A stretch of 64,000 nucleotides of DNA from Planctomycetales bacterium (GTDB lineage: Bacteria > Planctomycetota > Planctomycetia > Pirellulales > Thermoguttaceae): positions 1 to 64,000 of the forward strand of contig SKOZ01000044.1 in assembly GCA_007119795.1 (NCBI GenBank), in the 5' to 3' direction. Shown piece by piece: positions 1 through 8,875 of the stretch (its first letter is position 1; each line of letters starts with the position of its first letter). A model generated the notes under the pieces. The model made no database searches and was not told the origin of the DNA. It saw only the letters and a program-made list of their open reading frames with translations. A program made the translations under genes and the position numbers.

Positions 1-2
1 CC

Positions 3-170
3 GGAACCCCCCCTCCCGACCCTCCCGATGTCCACATTATGCCCCACGAGCCGGAACCGTCTCCGGCTGAACCCGGTATCCCACGTGCCGGCGCTCCGGC
101 GATCCGCGAATGGCGCGACGTGCCGGCCCCACTCCGGCGTTGGTCCCCTCCGCCGCGCTATCCGCAGTGA
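3..170 (+). CDS. C-terminal tail of an unidentified Pro-rich protein (5' end outside window)
   Basis: An open frame enters from the left edge and stops at a TGA at 168-170. The visible 55 residues are rich in Pro, Glu and Arg (PPPDPPD near the start, RRWSPPPRYPQ at the end). This frame fits the coding bias of the region better than an overlapping Arg/Ser-rich frame on the same strand. No domain can be recognised from so short a tail. It could be non-coding sequence that happens to be open. Confidence 0.4.
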   Translation, partial: GTPPPDPPDVHIMPHEPEPSPAEPGIPRAGAPAIREWRDVPAPLRRWSPPPRYPQ

Positions 171-331
171 CGAGAGTCGACTTACCCCTTCGTTCCGCCC
201 CGTCTGGAAAACGGGAATCGAACAGCGCATGAACCGAAGGGAACTCGAGCCGGAGTCGAGCGGGCGGGGGGAACCCACTTTGCTTCGATGCGAAGCGGGA
301 ACGTTCCGGGTCAAGAGAGAATACTCAAGTG

Positions 332-365
332 CGGTGCCTTGCGGCCGCCCGGCCGCAAGGCACCG
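332..365 (+). promoter_or_regulatory. Perfect 15-bp hairpin in the leader of the next gene
   Basis: CGGTGCCTTGCGGCC (332-346) is followed by the four-base loop GCCC and its exact complement (351-365). The hairpin ends 9 bases before the AAGGAGA ribosome-binding site at 374-380. As RNA it would be a very stable leader structure. It could affect translation or mRNA stability, or be a dispersed palindromic repeat. No T-tract follows, so it is not an intrinsic terminator. Confidence 0.5.
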
Positions 366-386
366 GCAGCCCGAAGGAGAGTTGGT

Positions 387-971
387 ATGAGCAAACGAAC
401 GAACCTATGGGTGCTCGCCGCATGCATTGCCGGTCTGCTGGCAGGGAGTAGCGTGCTGGCGCAACAATCGCGTCCGGGCCCGCAGCACCAGCAACCGCCG
501 CAAGGCCAAGCGCCCACCCAGCTTGATGTGGAGAATCCGTTCCAGATCCATTTCACCCAATTCCAGCAGCCTGGCGTCGGGGCGCCGCCTGGTATCGGTA
601 CGCCGCCGCCTCGGATCGGCACACCACCCCCCCGTATCGGCACACCGCCCCCCCGTATTGGCACTTCACCTCCCCGTATGGGGACGCAGCCTCCCGGTCT
701 CGGCGTACAACCCGGAATCGGAACGCAGCCCGGTTTCGGCACGTTGCGCGATTTTGACACCTCGCCTCCCGGCACAGGCACCCAACCCGGTTTTGGCATC
801 CAGCCCGGTCTTGGCACGCCACCTGGTATCGGTATACAACCGCCCGGAACCGGCAGACAGCCACCGGGTATTGGTGCGCCGCCTGGAATCGGGGGGCAGC
901 CCGGGATTGGAACGCAACCCGGCGGCATGGGCACCCAGCCCGGCGGCGTTGGAAGGGACGTTTCGCCATAG
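387..971 (+). CDS. Secreted Gly-Ile-Gly/Pro repeat protein, function unknown
   Basis: Predicted 194-residue exported protein. The ATG at 387 is chosen because AAGGAGA lies 6 bases upstream and the protein then opens with a normal signal peptide: basic start MSKR, a hydrophobic core to about residue 23, and a likely cleavage after VLA. Residues 60-190 are degenerate short repeats of the form PP-R/G-IGT or QPGIGTQ, rich in Gly, Pro, Gln and Thr, with almost no charge and no Cys. This composition suggests a disordered, wall-associated or surface polymer rather than an enzyme. An antisense open frame of similar length is a by-product of the repeats. Confidence 0.6.
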   Translation: MSKRTNLWVLAACIAGLLAGSSVLAQQSRPGPQHQQPPQGQAPTQLDVENPFQIHFTQFQQPGVGAPPGIGTPPPRIGTPPPRIGTPPPRIGTSPPRMGTQPPGLGVQPGIGTQPGFGTLRDFDTSPPGTGTQPGFGIQPGLGTPPGIGIQPPGTGRQPPGIGAPPGIGGQPGIGTQPGGMGTQPGGVGRDVSP

Positions 972-1485
972 GCCTCTATCTTCAGCGGGCAAGAGAAGGG
1001 TACGGGATTTGCATCCCTTTCTCTCCGGGCCGAGCAAGCCCCGCCGGAACCGAAAAACGGTGCCACCGCGGCGCCGGCCGGCGTGCAGGATTTGCACGGC
1101 CGCTCGGCCTTGGCTCGGGCGGTCGGCGAATAGCGGGAAAGGAGGGTAGAGCCGCGGACCGATGATGGAGCCGGGGGCAGGATGGGGTCCCGGTTACGGC
1201 CGTGGAGCCGGCTACGGACGCGGGTGGGGCCGCTGGTAGCGAACCGCGGCAGTCAAAGACCCTCGGGAGCGGGGAGAGGCAAGGCGGTCTCCCAACCGAT
1301 GCCCCCCCGCTCCCAAGCCGCGGTTTCTCCTCTCGACACGGCGGACTTCTATCCGCCGCCTCGGCCGCGCCTCTGCGGATCGACTCCCCGCGCGTTGTCA
1401 GCTCCCATCCTCCGGGTTAGGATGATTGGTAAGCCTGGGGATTTCCGCAAGCCACCACCTGTGACTGCTCGAGAAGGGACCTGCA
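972..1485. other. 514-bp intergenic region
   Basis: No convincing gene of normal size. A near-perfect inverted repeat (AGAGAAGGG at 992-1000, CCCTTTCTCT at 1015-1024) could end transcription of the repeat-protein gene, but no T-run follows. A short Gly/Tyr/Arg/Trp-rich frame at 1162-1239 is listed separately. The isomerase gene starts at the end of the region. Confidence 0.5.
1162..1239 (+). CDS. Possible 25-residue Gly/Tyr/Arg/Trp-rich peptide
   Basis: The frame begins with two Met codons and encodes a peptide made almost only of G, Y, R, W, A and P (for example GYGRGAGYGRGWGRW at its end), then TAG. An AGGAGGG sequence lies about 15 bases upstream, further than usual. Such glycine-rich tails occur at the ends of small metal- or RNA-associated proteins, so this may be a gene remnant. 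It is listed because the composition is unusual; existence as a real gene is doubtful. Confidence 0.2.
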   Translation: MMEPGAGWGPGYGRGAGYGRGWGRW

Positions 1486-2388
1486 ATGATGAAGAAGACG
1501 CCGCGGACGTTGCTTTCAACGACTCTCAGCCGTCGGGCGCTGCTCGGTGCCACGGCCGGCGCGGCCGCGGCCGCGGCGGTGGTGCCGCGGCTGGGGTGGG
1601 CGGCGGAGGAGGAGCGGAAGGGGCAGTTCAAACAGTCGGTCTGCCTCTGGTGCTACAACGGCTTCATGCAGCGCGAGGGGATGTCGCTCGACGACTTCGC
1701 CGCCGCGGTGGCCGAGATCGGAATCAAGTCGATCGAGCTGACCAATCCCGACCAGTGGCCCACGCTCGAGGAGCACGGCCTCATCTGCGCCATGACCCCG
1801 AGCCACGGCATCACCCGCGGGCTCAATCGCGTAGCGCACCACGAGGAGATTCTCGACACCCTCCGCAACCGCATCGACGCCACGGCCGAAGCGGGCTACC
1901 CGAACGTGATCTGCTTCTCCGGCAATCGCGAGGGGATGGACGACGAGGAGGGCCTCGCCAACTGCATCGAGGGGCTGAAGAAGATCGCGCCCTATGCCGA
2001 GGAGAAGGGAGTCACCGTCTGCCTCGAGTATCTCAACTCGATCGACCACGGCGACTACATGGCCGACTCGACGGAGTGGTGCGTCAAGCTCGTCGAGGGA
2101 GTGGGCTCGCCGCGGGTCAAGGTCCTCTACGACATCTACCACGCGGCCATGATGAAGGAGGACATCCTCAGGGACATCCGCGAGCACCACGCCTGCTGGG
2201 GCCACTATCACACCGGCGGCTATCCCGGCCGCAATGAGATCGACGACAGCCAGGAGCTCGACTACCGCGAGATCATGCTGGCCATCGCCGAGACCGGCTT
2301 CGACGGGTACGTGGGCCAGGAGTTCGTCCCCCGCCGCGAAGACGCCCTGGCCAGCCTCCGCCAGGCCTTCGAAATCTGCAACGTGTGA
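1486..2388 (+). CDS. Tat-exported sugar phosphate isomerase/epimerase-like TIM-barrel protein
   Basis: A 300-residue member of the xylose-isomerase-like TIM-barrel superfamily, closest in look to hydroxypyruvate isomerase (Hyi) and related planctomycete proteins. Residues 15-20 (SRRALL) followed by an Ala-rich hydrophobic stretch form a twin-arginine signal, so the enzyme is predicted to be exported folded. Candidate divalent-metal ligands are the Glu in CLEYLNS, the Asp and His in LYDIYH, and the Glu in VGQEFVP near the C-terminus, the usual family spacing. The substrate cannot be deduced. A second Tat-exported family member lies at 51641-52597. Confidence 0.75.
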   Translation: MMKKTPRTLLSTTLSRRALLGATAGAAAAAAVVPRLGWAAEEERKGQFKQSVCLWCYNGFMQREGMSLDDFAAAVAEIGIKSIELTNPDQWPTLEEHGLICAMTPSHGITRGLNRVAHHEEILDTLRNRIDATAEAGYPNVICFSGNREGMDDEEGLANCIEGLKKIAPYAEEKGVTVCLEYLNSIDHGDYMADSTEWCVKLVEGVGSPRVKVLYDIYHAAMMKEDILRDIREHHACWGHYHTGGYPGRNEIDDSQELDYREIMLAIAETGFDGYVGQEFVPRREDALASLRQAFEICNV

Positions 2389-2747
2389 GCGGTGTTGCGT
2401 CACGGCTGCTGGGAGGCTGCGGCGGTTCCGGCCGCCGACATCGTTGCGGAGTCCCAGACGGTCTCCTGTGCGGCGAAATGGCCGGGAAGGCGAGCCACGG
2501 GGTAAGAGTTTGGCCCGCGGGGGATACCGGGCATGGCGGAGTTCCTTCGGGCCCCCGCCGCATCGGGGCCCATGCCGCGCACCGAGGGTGCCGCCTTAGG
2601 AGAAGCGATGGCTGCGGAACCGAGGCTCGCCTGCGGGGTTGGTTATGGAGTTGTTTTGCACCGAACGACGACCGGGCGTCCCATCCGGTCAAAGGGGTGG
2701 AGTCTTTCCCCAAACTCTAGAAACGCTTTCCGAAGGAGGATCGAATC
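2389..2747. other. 359-bp intergenic region
   Basis: Between the isomerase and the methyltransferase, both on the plus strand. No open frame with plausible composition and start signals. No clear terminator or promoter was found. The last bases hold AAGGAGGA (2733-2740), the ribosome-binding site for the GTG start at 2748. Confidence 0.5.
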
Positions 2748-3461
2748 GTGCGACGCACCATCCCTACAGTCGCCGCGTTGGCCCTGACGGTCCTGGTCGC
2801 CGTGACCATGGTAGCGCAGCCCCCCGGTCGCCCGGGCCGCCCCCAGCCGTCCGCCGAGCTGCCCGCGGTCTTTTCCTCTCCCCCCTTGCCCAGGGACGAG
2901 ACCGAGAGGCGGATTCTCGAGGGCCTCGAAGAGATGCGCCAGGGTCCTCGGTACGCCAACGTGCCCACCACCGACGGGCGACTGCTGTGGCTGCTGGCCG
3001 AGTCGATCGGTGCGAAGCGGGTCGTGGAAATCGGCACGTCCACGGGGGAATCGGCCGTCTGGATGAGCCTGGCCTTGCGGCGCACCGGCGGGCACCTTTG
3101 GACGCACGAGATCGACGAACGCCGGGCCGAGATCGCCCAGACGAACTTCGAGAAGGTCGGCGTTGACGACCTGATCACGCTGGTCCTCGGCGACGCCCAC
3201 GAGACGGTCGAAATGCACCACGAGATCCATCCCGAGCCGATCGACATGGTATTTCTCGACGCCGACAAGGACGGCTACATCGTCTACCTGGAGAAGCTGC
3301 TGCCGGTCGTCCGCCCCGGCGGCCTCATCGTCGCCCACAACATGAACCCCCGCCAGGCCGACCCCCGCTACCTCGAAGCGATCACGGAGAACCCCGCCCT
3401 GGAGACCGCCTTTTTGTACATGGAGGGCTCGGGCGTCGGCGTGACGATGAAGAAGCGCTAG
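2748..3461 (+). CDS. Exported class I SAM-dependent O-methyltransferase
   Basis: A 237-residue protein starting at GTG, 7 bases after a strong AAGGAGGA. Residues 1-24 look like a signal peptide or membrane anchor. The rest matches the class I (CCoAOMT-like, methyltransferase family 3) fold: SAM-binding VEIGTSTG at 93-100, an acidic strand end at HEIDERR, and the metal/catalytic strand VFLDADKDGY at 168-177. These enzymes methylate phenolic hydroxyls with Mg2+. An exported version is odd because SAM is cytoplasmic, so the N-terminus may anchor it on the cytoplasmic face. Substrate unknown. Confidence 0.75.
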   Translation: MRRTIPTVAALALTVLVAVTMVAQPPGRPGRPQPSAELPAVFSSPPLPRDETERRILEGLEEMRQGPRYANVPTTDGRLLWLLAESIGAKRVVEIGTSTGESAVWMSLALRRTGGHLWTHEIDERRAEIAQTNFEKVGVDDLITLVLGDAHETVEMHHEIHPEPIDMVFLDADKDGYIVYLEKLLPVVRPGGLIVAHNMNPRQADPRYLEAITENPALETAFLYMEGSGVGVTMKKR

Positions 3462-3568
3462 CCGCAGCTCGGCAAAGCGAACTCGACGGGGCGGAAACGG
3501 CTCTTGGCAGGGGGACCGTCTTCCGCCCGCACTTTCCCCGCCCGCAGCGGTGCCGTATCCTAGAGTCC

Positions 3569-5245
3569 ATGTCCCATTCCCAAAGCACCGCCCCGGCCGG
3601 GCCCCGCCGCCAACTGAACGTCTTCGACGCCACGTGCATCATCGTGGGGATCATCATCGGTGCGGGTATTTTCCGCAGCACGCCGATGATCGCGGCCAAC
3701 GTGCCCAACCTCTGGGCGTTTCTCGCATGTTGGGCGTTCGGCGGCCTGCTGAGCCTCGTCGGCGCGCTCTGCTACGCCGAGCTGGTGACGACCTATCCGC
3801 GATCCGGCGGGGCCTATATCTTCCTCACCCGCGCCTACGGATCGCCGCTGGGCTTCGTCTTTGCCTGGTCGGAGCTCTTCGTGGTCCGCCCCGGGAGCAT
3901 CGGGGCCATGGCCTACGTCTTCGGCGACTACGCCAACCAGGCGGTCTACAGGCTGCCGCTGCCCTCGGGCTACGAGGCGTTCGGGTCGATGGTCTACGCC
4001 GTGGCGGCCGTGCTGGTGCTCACGGTCATCAACGTGGTCGGGGTCCGCGAAGGGAAGTGGACGCAGAACCTCTTGACGGTCCTCAAAGTCCTGGGGCTCG
4101 GGGCGATCATCCTCGCCGGACTGGCGCTCTTCGGCAAAGCGGCCACGCCGATGACCCAGCCGGTCTACCGGGTGGAGGCGGAGACGCCCGGCGAGGCCGA
4201 GGCGGCCCCGGCCGACCTGCTTGAGGGGAACCCTCCTCCGGCGGCCGAGTCGATCGGCCCGGTTCCCGAGGAGACGAGCACTCGCCCCGGCGGCCTGCCG
4301 CCGTACAGCCTGGCATTGGCGCTGATCCTGGTGATGTACACCTTCGGCGGCTGGGACGAGATGGCCTATGTCGGCGCCGAGCTGAAGGACCCCAAGCGGA
4401 CGGTCCTGCGGGCCCTGCTGCTGGGGACGCTGAGCGTGACGGCCATTTACATCCTGGTCTCGCTGGCCTTCGTCAGCGCCTTGGGTTTCCAGGGGGTCCG
4501 CGACTCGTCGGCAGTGGCCGCCGACGTGATGGACCTCTGGCTGGGGCCGTACGCCTCGAAGGCCATTGCCCTTCTGATTTGCGTTTCCGCGCTGGGAGCG
4601 ATCAACGGGCAGATCTTTACGGGAGGCAGGATTCTCTACGCCATGGGCAAGGATCACCGCCTCTTCGGGTGGCTCGGCAAGTGGCACCCCTGGATGGGAA
4701 CCCCCGTCTGGGCCCTGGCGACGCTGATGGCCGTCACCCTGACGCTGGTGGCGGCGGTGGGGTTCCTCACCGGCGAGGAGGAGCACGCGGGCAACGACGC
4801 AGCCATCGCCGAGCAGGCCTTCGAACCCGGCGAGGAGGGGTACGCGGGCAGCGACGCAGCCGACCTGGAGCAGGGCCTCGAAGGCGGCACCGAGGAGAAC
4901 ACGACGAACGACGTGCCCAACCTGGAGCGCGCCTTCGAGAAGATGGTGATCTTCACGGCGCCGCCCTTCTGGGCGTTCTTCTTCCTCGTCGGTGCGTCGG
5001 TCTACGTGCTGAGGATCCGCGAGCCTAAGACGCCGCGGCCGTATCGCGTGACCGGCTACCCCGTAACGCCGGCCATCTTCGGCGGCATCTGCCTGTTCAT
5101 GTTCTATTCCAGCCTCACCTATTCCTACAGCGTGGGATCGCGCGAGGGCCTGTGGGCGGTCGGGTTGCTGATCGTGGGCGTGGTGGTGGCGGGGCTGCAG
5201 TGGGTGCTCGGGCGGTCGCGGGCTACGCCGGCGAACGGGTCGTAG
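3569..5245 (+). CDS. APC-superfamily amino acid permease with acidic repeat loop
   Basis: A 558-residue polytopic membrane protein. The N-terminus has the amino acid/polyamine/organocation signature (GIIIGAGIFRSTP after a hydrophobic strand at about 22-38) and about 12 membrane segments, so it is probably an amino acid uniporter or exchanger. Two inserts are unusual. One is a Pro/Glu-rich loop at about 195-245. The other is an acidic loop at about 400-458 made of three 19-residue repeats with the pattern GEE-x-x-AG-x-DAA-x-x-EQ. The next gene starts 16 bases downstream, so the two are probably co-transcribed. Confidence 0.85.
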   Translation: MSHSQSTAPAGPRRQLNVFDATCIIVGIIIGAGIFRSTPMIAANVPNLWAFLACWAFGGLLSLVGALCYAELVTTYPRSGGAYIFLTRAYGSPLGFVFAWSELFVVRPGSIGAMAYVFGDYANQAVYRLPLPSGYEAFGSMVYAVAAVLVLTVINVVGVREGKWTQNLLTVLKVLGLGAIILAGLALFGKAATPMTQPVYRVEAETPGEAEAAPADLLEGNPPPAAESIGPVPEETSTRPGGLPPYSLALALILVMYTFGGWDEMAYVGAELKDPKRTVLRALLLGTLSVTAIYILVSLAFVSALGFQGVRDSSAVAADVMDLWLGPYASKAIALLICVSALGAINGQIFTGGRILYAMGKDHRLFGWLGKWHPWMGTPVWALATLMAVTLTLVAAVGFLTGEEEHAGNDAAIAEQAFEPGEEGYAGSDAADLEQGLEGGTEENTTNDVPNLERAFEKMVIFTAPPFWAFFFLVGASVYVLRIREPKTPRPYRVTGYPVTPAIFGGICLFMFYSSLTYSYSVGSREGLWAVGLLIVGVVVAGLQWVLGRSRATPANGS

Positions 5246-5261
5246 GTTGGGGGAGAGTTCT

Positions 5262-7049
5262 GTGCAATCACTGCCTCCACTCGCTGCCGCCATCGCACCG
5301 GATGACCGCCGGGCGGGGCTACCGCCGCCCGAAGAGGCGGCGGTCTTCTGGCTCCTCCGCCGCCGCCAGTTGGCCACGGCCCTCCGCCAGGCCTTCCGCG
5401 AGGGGCGGCTGCGGTTGAGCCTGGTGGCCCTCTTGAGCTTCGTCCTCTGGGGCGGCCTGTACCTCCTCTTCGCCGACGGCTTCCGCTTCCTCAAGGTGAC
5501 CATCGCCGATCCGGGACTCCACGACCAGACGGTCCGCGCCGTCTTCGGCGTCTTCTTCGTAGCCCTTATGGTGATGCTCGTCTTCTCTTCGGCGATCGTC
5601 CTCTACAGCGTGCTGTTCCGCGGACGGGACGTCGCCTGGCTCTTCACCCTCCCCGTCCGCGCCGAACGGGTCTTCCTGCACAAATTCCAGGAAGCCGTGG
5701 TGGTGAGCAGTTGGGCCTTCGTCCTTCTCGGCAGCCCCATGCTCCTGGCCTATGGCCGAGTGGCGCAGGCCCCCTGGTACTACTATGTGCTGCTGCTGCC
5801 CTTCCTGCTGGCCTTCGTCTTCATCCCCGCAGCGTTGGGGGCCTTGGCCTGCCTGGTGATCGTCCGTTACGTCCCCCAGCGACGGAAGCAGGCCCTGGCG
5901 GCTTCCGCCGCCTTCCTGGCCCTGGTGGGAATCGCGTGGGGCGCCTGGACGATCTGGGGGGGGCCGCGGGCCGACGTCCTCACGCCTGAGTGGTTCACCG
6001 CCATGCTCGGCCGCATGCGCCTCGCCGAGGGGCGGCTGTTCCCCAGCTGGTGGTTGAGCACCGGCCTGCTCGAGGCGACCCTGGACCGCTGGAACGAGTG
6101 CCTCATGTTCCTTTCCCTGCTCGTGGCCAACGCCCTCTTCGGCCAGCAGGCGGCCCTCTGGACGGCGGCCCGCCTCTACCGCACCGCCTACGCCGGGCTC
6201 CATACGAGCCGCGCCCCGCAGCAGAGGGCGCGGACCTTCTGGATCGACCGCCTCCTCGCCCGCGCCGCCTTCCTCCCCACGGCGATGCGCGAGCTGATCG
6301 TCAAGGACCTGCGGCTCTTCCGCCGCGACCCGGTGCAGTGGTCCCAGTTCCTGATTTTTTTCGGCCTCCTGGCCCTCTATTTCGTCAACGTCCGCCGCTT
6401 CGGCTACGACGTCCACCACGAGGGTTGGGCCAACATGGTGAGCTTCCTCAACGTCACCGTCGTAGGCCTCATCCTCTCCACCTTCACCACGCGGTTCATC
6501 TTCCCCATGATCAGCCTGGAGGGGCAGCGGTTCTGGATACTGGGGCTCCTGCCCTTGCGGCGGGAGACGATCCTCCTGGCGAAGTTCTGCTTTGCCGCAG
6601 GCGGTTCGCTCATCCCCTGCGCGCTGCTGGTGCTCCTCAGCGACCTGATGCTCGGCGTGCCGCCGCGGATCCTCCTCGTCCACCAGATCACCTGCCTCTT
6701 CCTCTGTCTGGGGTTGGCTGCCATCGCCGTCGGTTTGGGGGCTCAGATGCCCAACCTGCGCGAGCAGTCGCCCTCGAAGATCGCCGCGGGCTTCGGCGGG
6801 ACGATCAACCTCGTGGTCAGCGCCCTCTACATCACGGCCATCGTCGTCCTCTCCGCGCTCCCCCACCACCTCGACTCGGCGGCCCGCCTGCCTACCCAAC
6901 TCGGGTGGCTCCACGACCCGGCCGCCATCGAGCGGTTCCTCGCCCGCTGGCTCTTCTACGGTACCACCGGCAGCGTGCTGCTGACCCTTGCGGCCACCGT
7001 GGCCCCCTTGTGGATCGGCATTCGCGCCTTCCGGCGGCTCGAATTCTAG
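5262..7049 (+). CDS. Multi-pass membrane protein, putative ABC exporter permease
   Basis: About 595 residues with roughly 12 hydrophobic segments in two clusters, separated by a soluble stretch with REL-x-VKDLRLFRRDPVQWSQ near residue 355. That motif and the overall plan resemble the 'putative ABC exporter' and ABC-2-like permease families. No ATP-binding subunit is adjacent. A TTG at 5247 is also possible, but GTG at 5262 is preferred because GGGGGAGAG ends about 5 bases upstream. It follows the APC permease by 16 bases and is likely in the same transcript. Transport substrate unknown. Confidence 0.6.
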   Translation: MQSLPPLAAAIAPDDRRAGLPPPEEAAVFWLLRRRQLATALRQAFREGRLRLSLVALLSFVLWGGLYLLFADGFRFLKVTIADPGLHDQTVRAVFGVFFVALMVMLVFSSAIVLYSVLFRGRDVAWLFTLPVRAERVFLHKFQEAVVVSSWAFVLLGSPMLLAYGRVAQAPWYYYVLLLPFLLAFVFIPAALGALACLVIVRYVPQRRKQALAASAAFLALVGIAWGAWTIWGGPRADVLTPEWFTAMLGRMRLAEGRLFPSWWLSTGLLEATLDRWNECLMFLSLLVANALFGQQAALWTAARLYRTAYAGLHTSRAPQQRARTFWIDRLLARAAFLPTAMRELIVKDLRLFRRDPVQWSQFLIFFGLLALYFVNVRRFGYDVHHEGWANMVSFLNVTVVGLILSTFTTRFIFPMISLEGQRFWILGLLPLRRETILLAKFCFAAGGSLIPCALLVLLSDLMLGVPPRILLVHQITCLFLCLGLAAIAVGLGAQMPNLREQSPSKIAAGFGGTINLVVSALYITAIVVLSALPHHLDSAARLPTQLGWLHDPAAIERFLARWLFYGTTGSVLLTLAATVAPLWIGIRAFRRLEF

Positions 7050-7198
7050 CCGCGAGGAAGATCGCAGCCGAATACGCGGGAATGCAACGGCGGAAAGACG
7101 GCTTGTCGCCCGCCGTCGGGCGATATAAGGTGAGGGCTCTGTCGATTTGCGATGGGGACGGGTGGGGTGTGGGTCATGGGCGGTATCGTGGGACGAGC

Positions 7199-8641
7199 AT
7201 GGCAACGCGGCGGGAAGTCGTCGTCACCGGTGTCGGCGTGGTCAGTCCGATCGGGATCGGCGCAGAGGCCTTCTGGGCGGCACTGATCGACCAGCGGAGC
7301 GGCATCCGCGATCTGACCCTCTGTAACGGCAGCCGCCTGCCCTGGACGATCGGCGGCGAGGTGGTGGGATTCGAGCCGCAGCGCTTCGTGCGCCCCCGTA
7401 AGAGCCTGAAGGTGATGAGCCGCGACATCCAGTTGGCCTTCGCCGCCGCCGAGTTGGCCTGCGGCGAGGCGGGCCTCGGCTCCGGGGCCGTGGATCCGGA
7501 TCGTCTGGGAGTGGTCTTCGGTGCCGAGCTCATCCCCTGCGACCCGCTGGAGCTCGCGGCCACCGTGCGGCGGTGCCTGGTGCGGGGGGAGTTCGACTTC
7601 TCCCGGTGGGGGGACAGCATGGAAGCCGAGATGCACCCCCTCTGGATGCTCAAGTACCTGCCCAACATGCCGGCCTGCCATATCGGGATCGCCCGCGATG
7701 CCCGCGGACCGAACAACTCGCTGACGCTGGGCGAGGTCTCCGGTCTCGCCGCGATGGCCGAGGCCGTTCGCGTCATCGAGTGCGGTCGGGCCGATGCCAT
7801 GATCGCCGGCGGGACGAGCTCACGGGTGCAGCCGATCACCTGGTCGCTCAGTCGCGCCTACCCCCTCTCGCGGCGCATCGACGACCCGACGCGAGCGTGC
7901 CGGCCGTTCGACGCCGAGCGCGACGGCATGGTCCACGGCGAGGGGGCGGCGGCCTTCGTCCTCGAAGAACGGCACCACGCGAAGGCCCGCGGCGCCGCCC
8001 CGCTGGCCCGCATCGTGGCCTGCACGGAGACGTTCGCCGCCCGGGACGTTCGCGGGCCTTTGCTTCCCGCCGCCCACGTCGAGCTTGCTGGGCACGGCCG
8101 GGCAGCCGAAACGGTTGAGCCGGCGGCATCCCGCAGACCGGACCTGCCTGTCCGGCAAACCGAGACGGAGCCCGGCCTGAGCCTGCGTGAACCGGAAGCG
8201 ACCCCCGACGTGCGGCTCCGACGGTCCTCCTCCGATGCCCTGGTCGAAGCCGTCGCCGGCGGCATCCGCCAGGTGCTCGCGCGAGCCGGGTGGGGGCCGG
8301 AGACGCTGGGGCACGTAAACGCCCACGGCCTGGGAACGGTCGAAGACGACTGCCGGGAGGCCCGAGCGATCCGCACCACCCTCGGCGACGTCCCCGTGAC
8401 GGCGCTGAAGGGCTTCTTCGGCAATCTGGGGGCGGGAACCGGGGCGGTGGAGGCGGCAGCCAGCGTGCTGGCACTGGGATGCGGCCTGATCCCACCGACG
8501 CTCAACTACCGCCGCCCCGATCCCCAATGTCCCCTTCGGGTCGTCCATGACGAACCACTCTCCGGACGGCCTCCTTCCGCCCTGCTCCTCAACCAATCGC
8601 GGCTCGGCCACGCCGTGGCCTTGCTGCTGGACCTACCCTGA
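7199..8641 (+). CDS. Beta-ketoacyl-ACP synthase-like protein lacking the catalytic Cys
   Basis: A 480-residue thiolase-fold protein of the FabF/ketosynthase family (VVVTGVGVVSPIG at the start). In active enzymes a Cys, two His and a Lys are essential. Here the Cys position in the motif after GPNNSLTLG is Glu179, the first His is kept (NAHGLGT, His376), the Lys is kept (Lys404), and the second His is Asn409. The Lys-to-His spacing of five residues is preserved, so the alignment is secure. The pattern resembles chain-length-factor (KS-beta) subunits, where Cys is replaced by Gln. A low-complexity linker at about 285-345 is inserted. It probably cannot condense alone and may decarboxylate or partner an active ketosynthase elsewhere. 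Confidence 0.8.
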   Translation: MATRREVVVTGVGVVSPIGIGAEAFWAALIDQRSGIRDLTLCNGSRLPWTIGGEVVGFEPQRFVRPRKSLKVMSRDIQLAFAAAELACGEAGLGSGAVDPDRLGVVFGAELIPCDPLELAATVRRCLVRGEFDFSRWGDSMEAEMHPLWMLKYLPNMPACHIGIARDARGPNNSLTLGEVSGLAAMAEAVRVIECGRADAMIAGGTSSRVQPITWSLSRAYPLSRRIDDPTRACRPFDAERDGMVHGEGAAAFVLEERHHAKARGAAPLARIVACTETFAARDVRGPLLPAAHVELAGHGRAAETVEPAASRRPDLPVRQTETEPGLSLREPEATPDVRLRRSSSDALVEAVAGGIRQVLARAGWGPETLGHVNAHGLGTVEDDCREARAIRTTLGDVPVTALKGFFGNLGAGTGAVEAAASVLALGCGLIPPTLNYRRPDPQCPLRVVHDEPLSGRPPSALLLNQSRLGHAVALLLDLP

Positions 8642-8671
8642 AACGAGCTGCACCGAGACATGGAGAACGCC

Positions 8672-8875
8672 ATGGAATGCAAGAAGACGCGGAACCTGGC
8701 CATGTGTTCCTGCACCTACGACCCTTGTCCGCGCAAGGGCATCTGCTGCGACTGCCTGCAGTACCACCTGAAGAGCCGGCAGTTGCCCGGCTGCTGCTTC
8801 CCCGCCGACGCCGAGGCGACGTTCGACCGCTCCTTCGAGCACTTCGCCCGCCTCGTAGCCGGCGCCCGGGTGTGA
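8672..8875 (+). CDS. Small Cys-rich protein, DUF6485-like
   Basis: A 67-residue protein with eight Cys in a compact pattern (MECKKTRNLAMCSCTY, then CPRKGICCDC). It ends in a helical C-terminal part containing CCFPADAEATFDRSF. This matches small DUF6485-type proteins, which probably bind zinc or an iron-sulfur centre. An ATG at 8660 is in frame, but the ATG at 8672 has GGAG six bases upstream and gives the usual MEC start. It follows the ketosynthase-like gene closely and may share its transcript. Function unknown. Confidence 0.65.
   Translation: MECKKTRNLAMCSCTYDPCPRKGICCDCLQYHLKSRQLPGCCFPADAEATFDRSFEHFARLVAGARV

Noticed and set aside
992..1024. Inverted repeat considered as an intrinsic terminator
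   Set aside because: The stem has a bulge and no T-run follows on either strand, so it was only mentioned within the intergenic entry.
3560..5503. Long minus-strand frame opposite the APC permease
   Set aside because: It lacks hydrophobic or domain structure and is rich in Arg, Gly and His, as expected from the reverse of a GC-rich membrane-protein gene.
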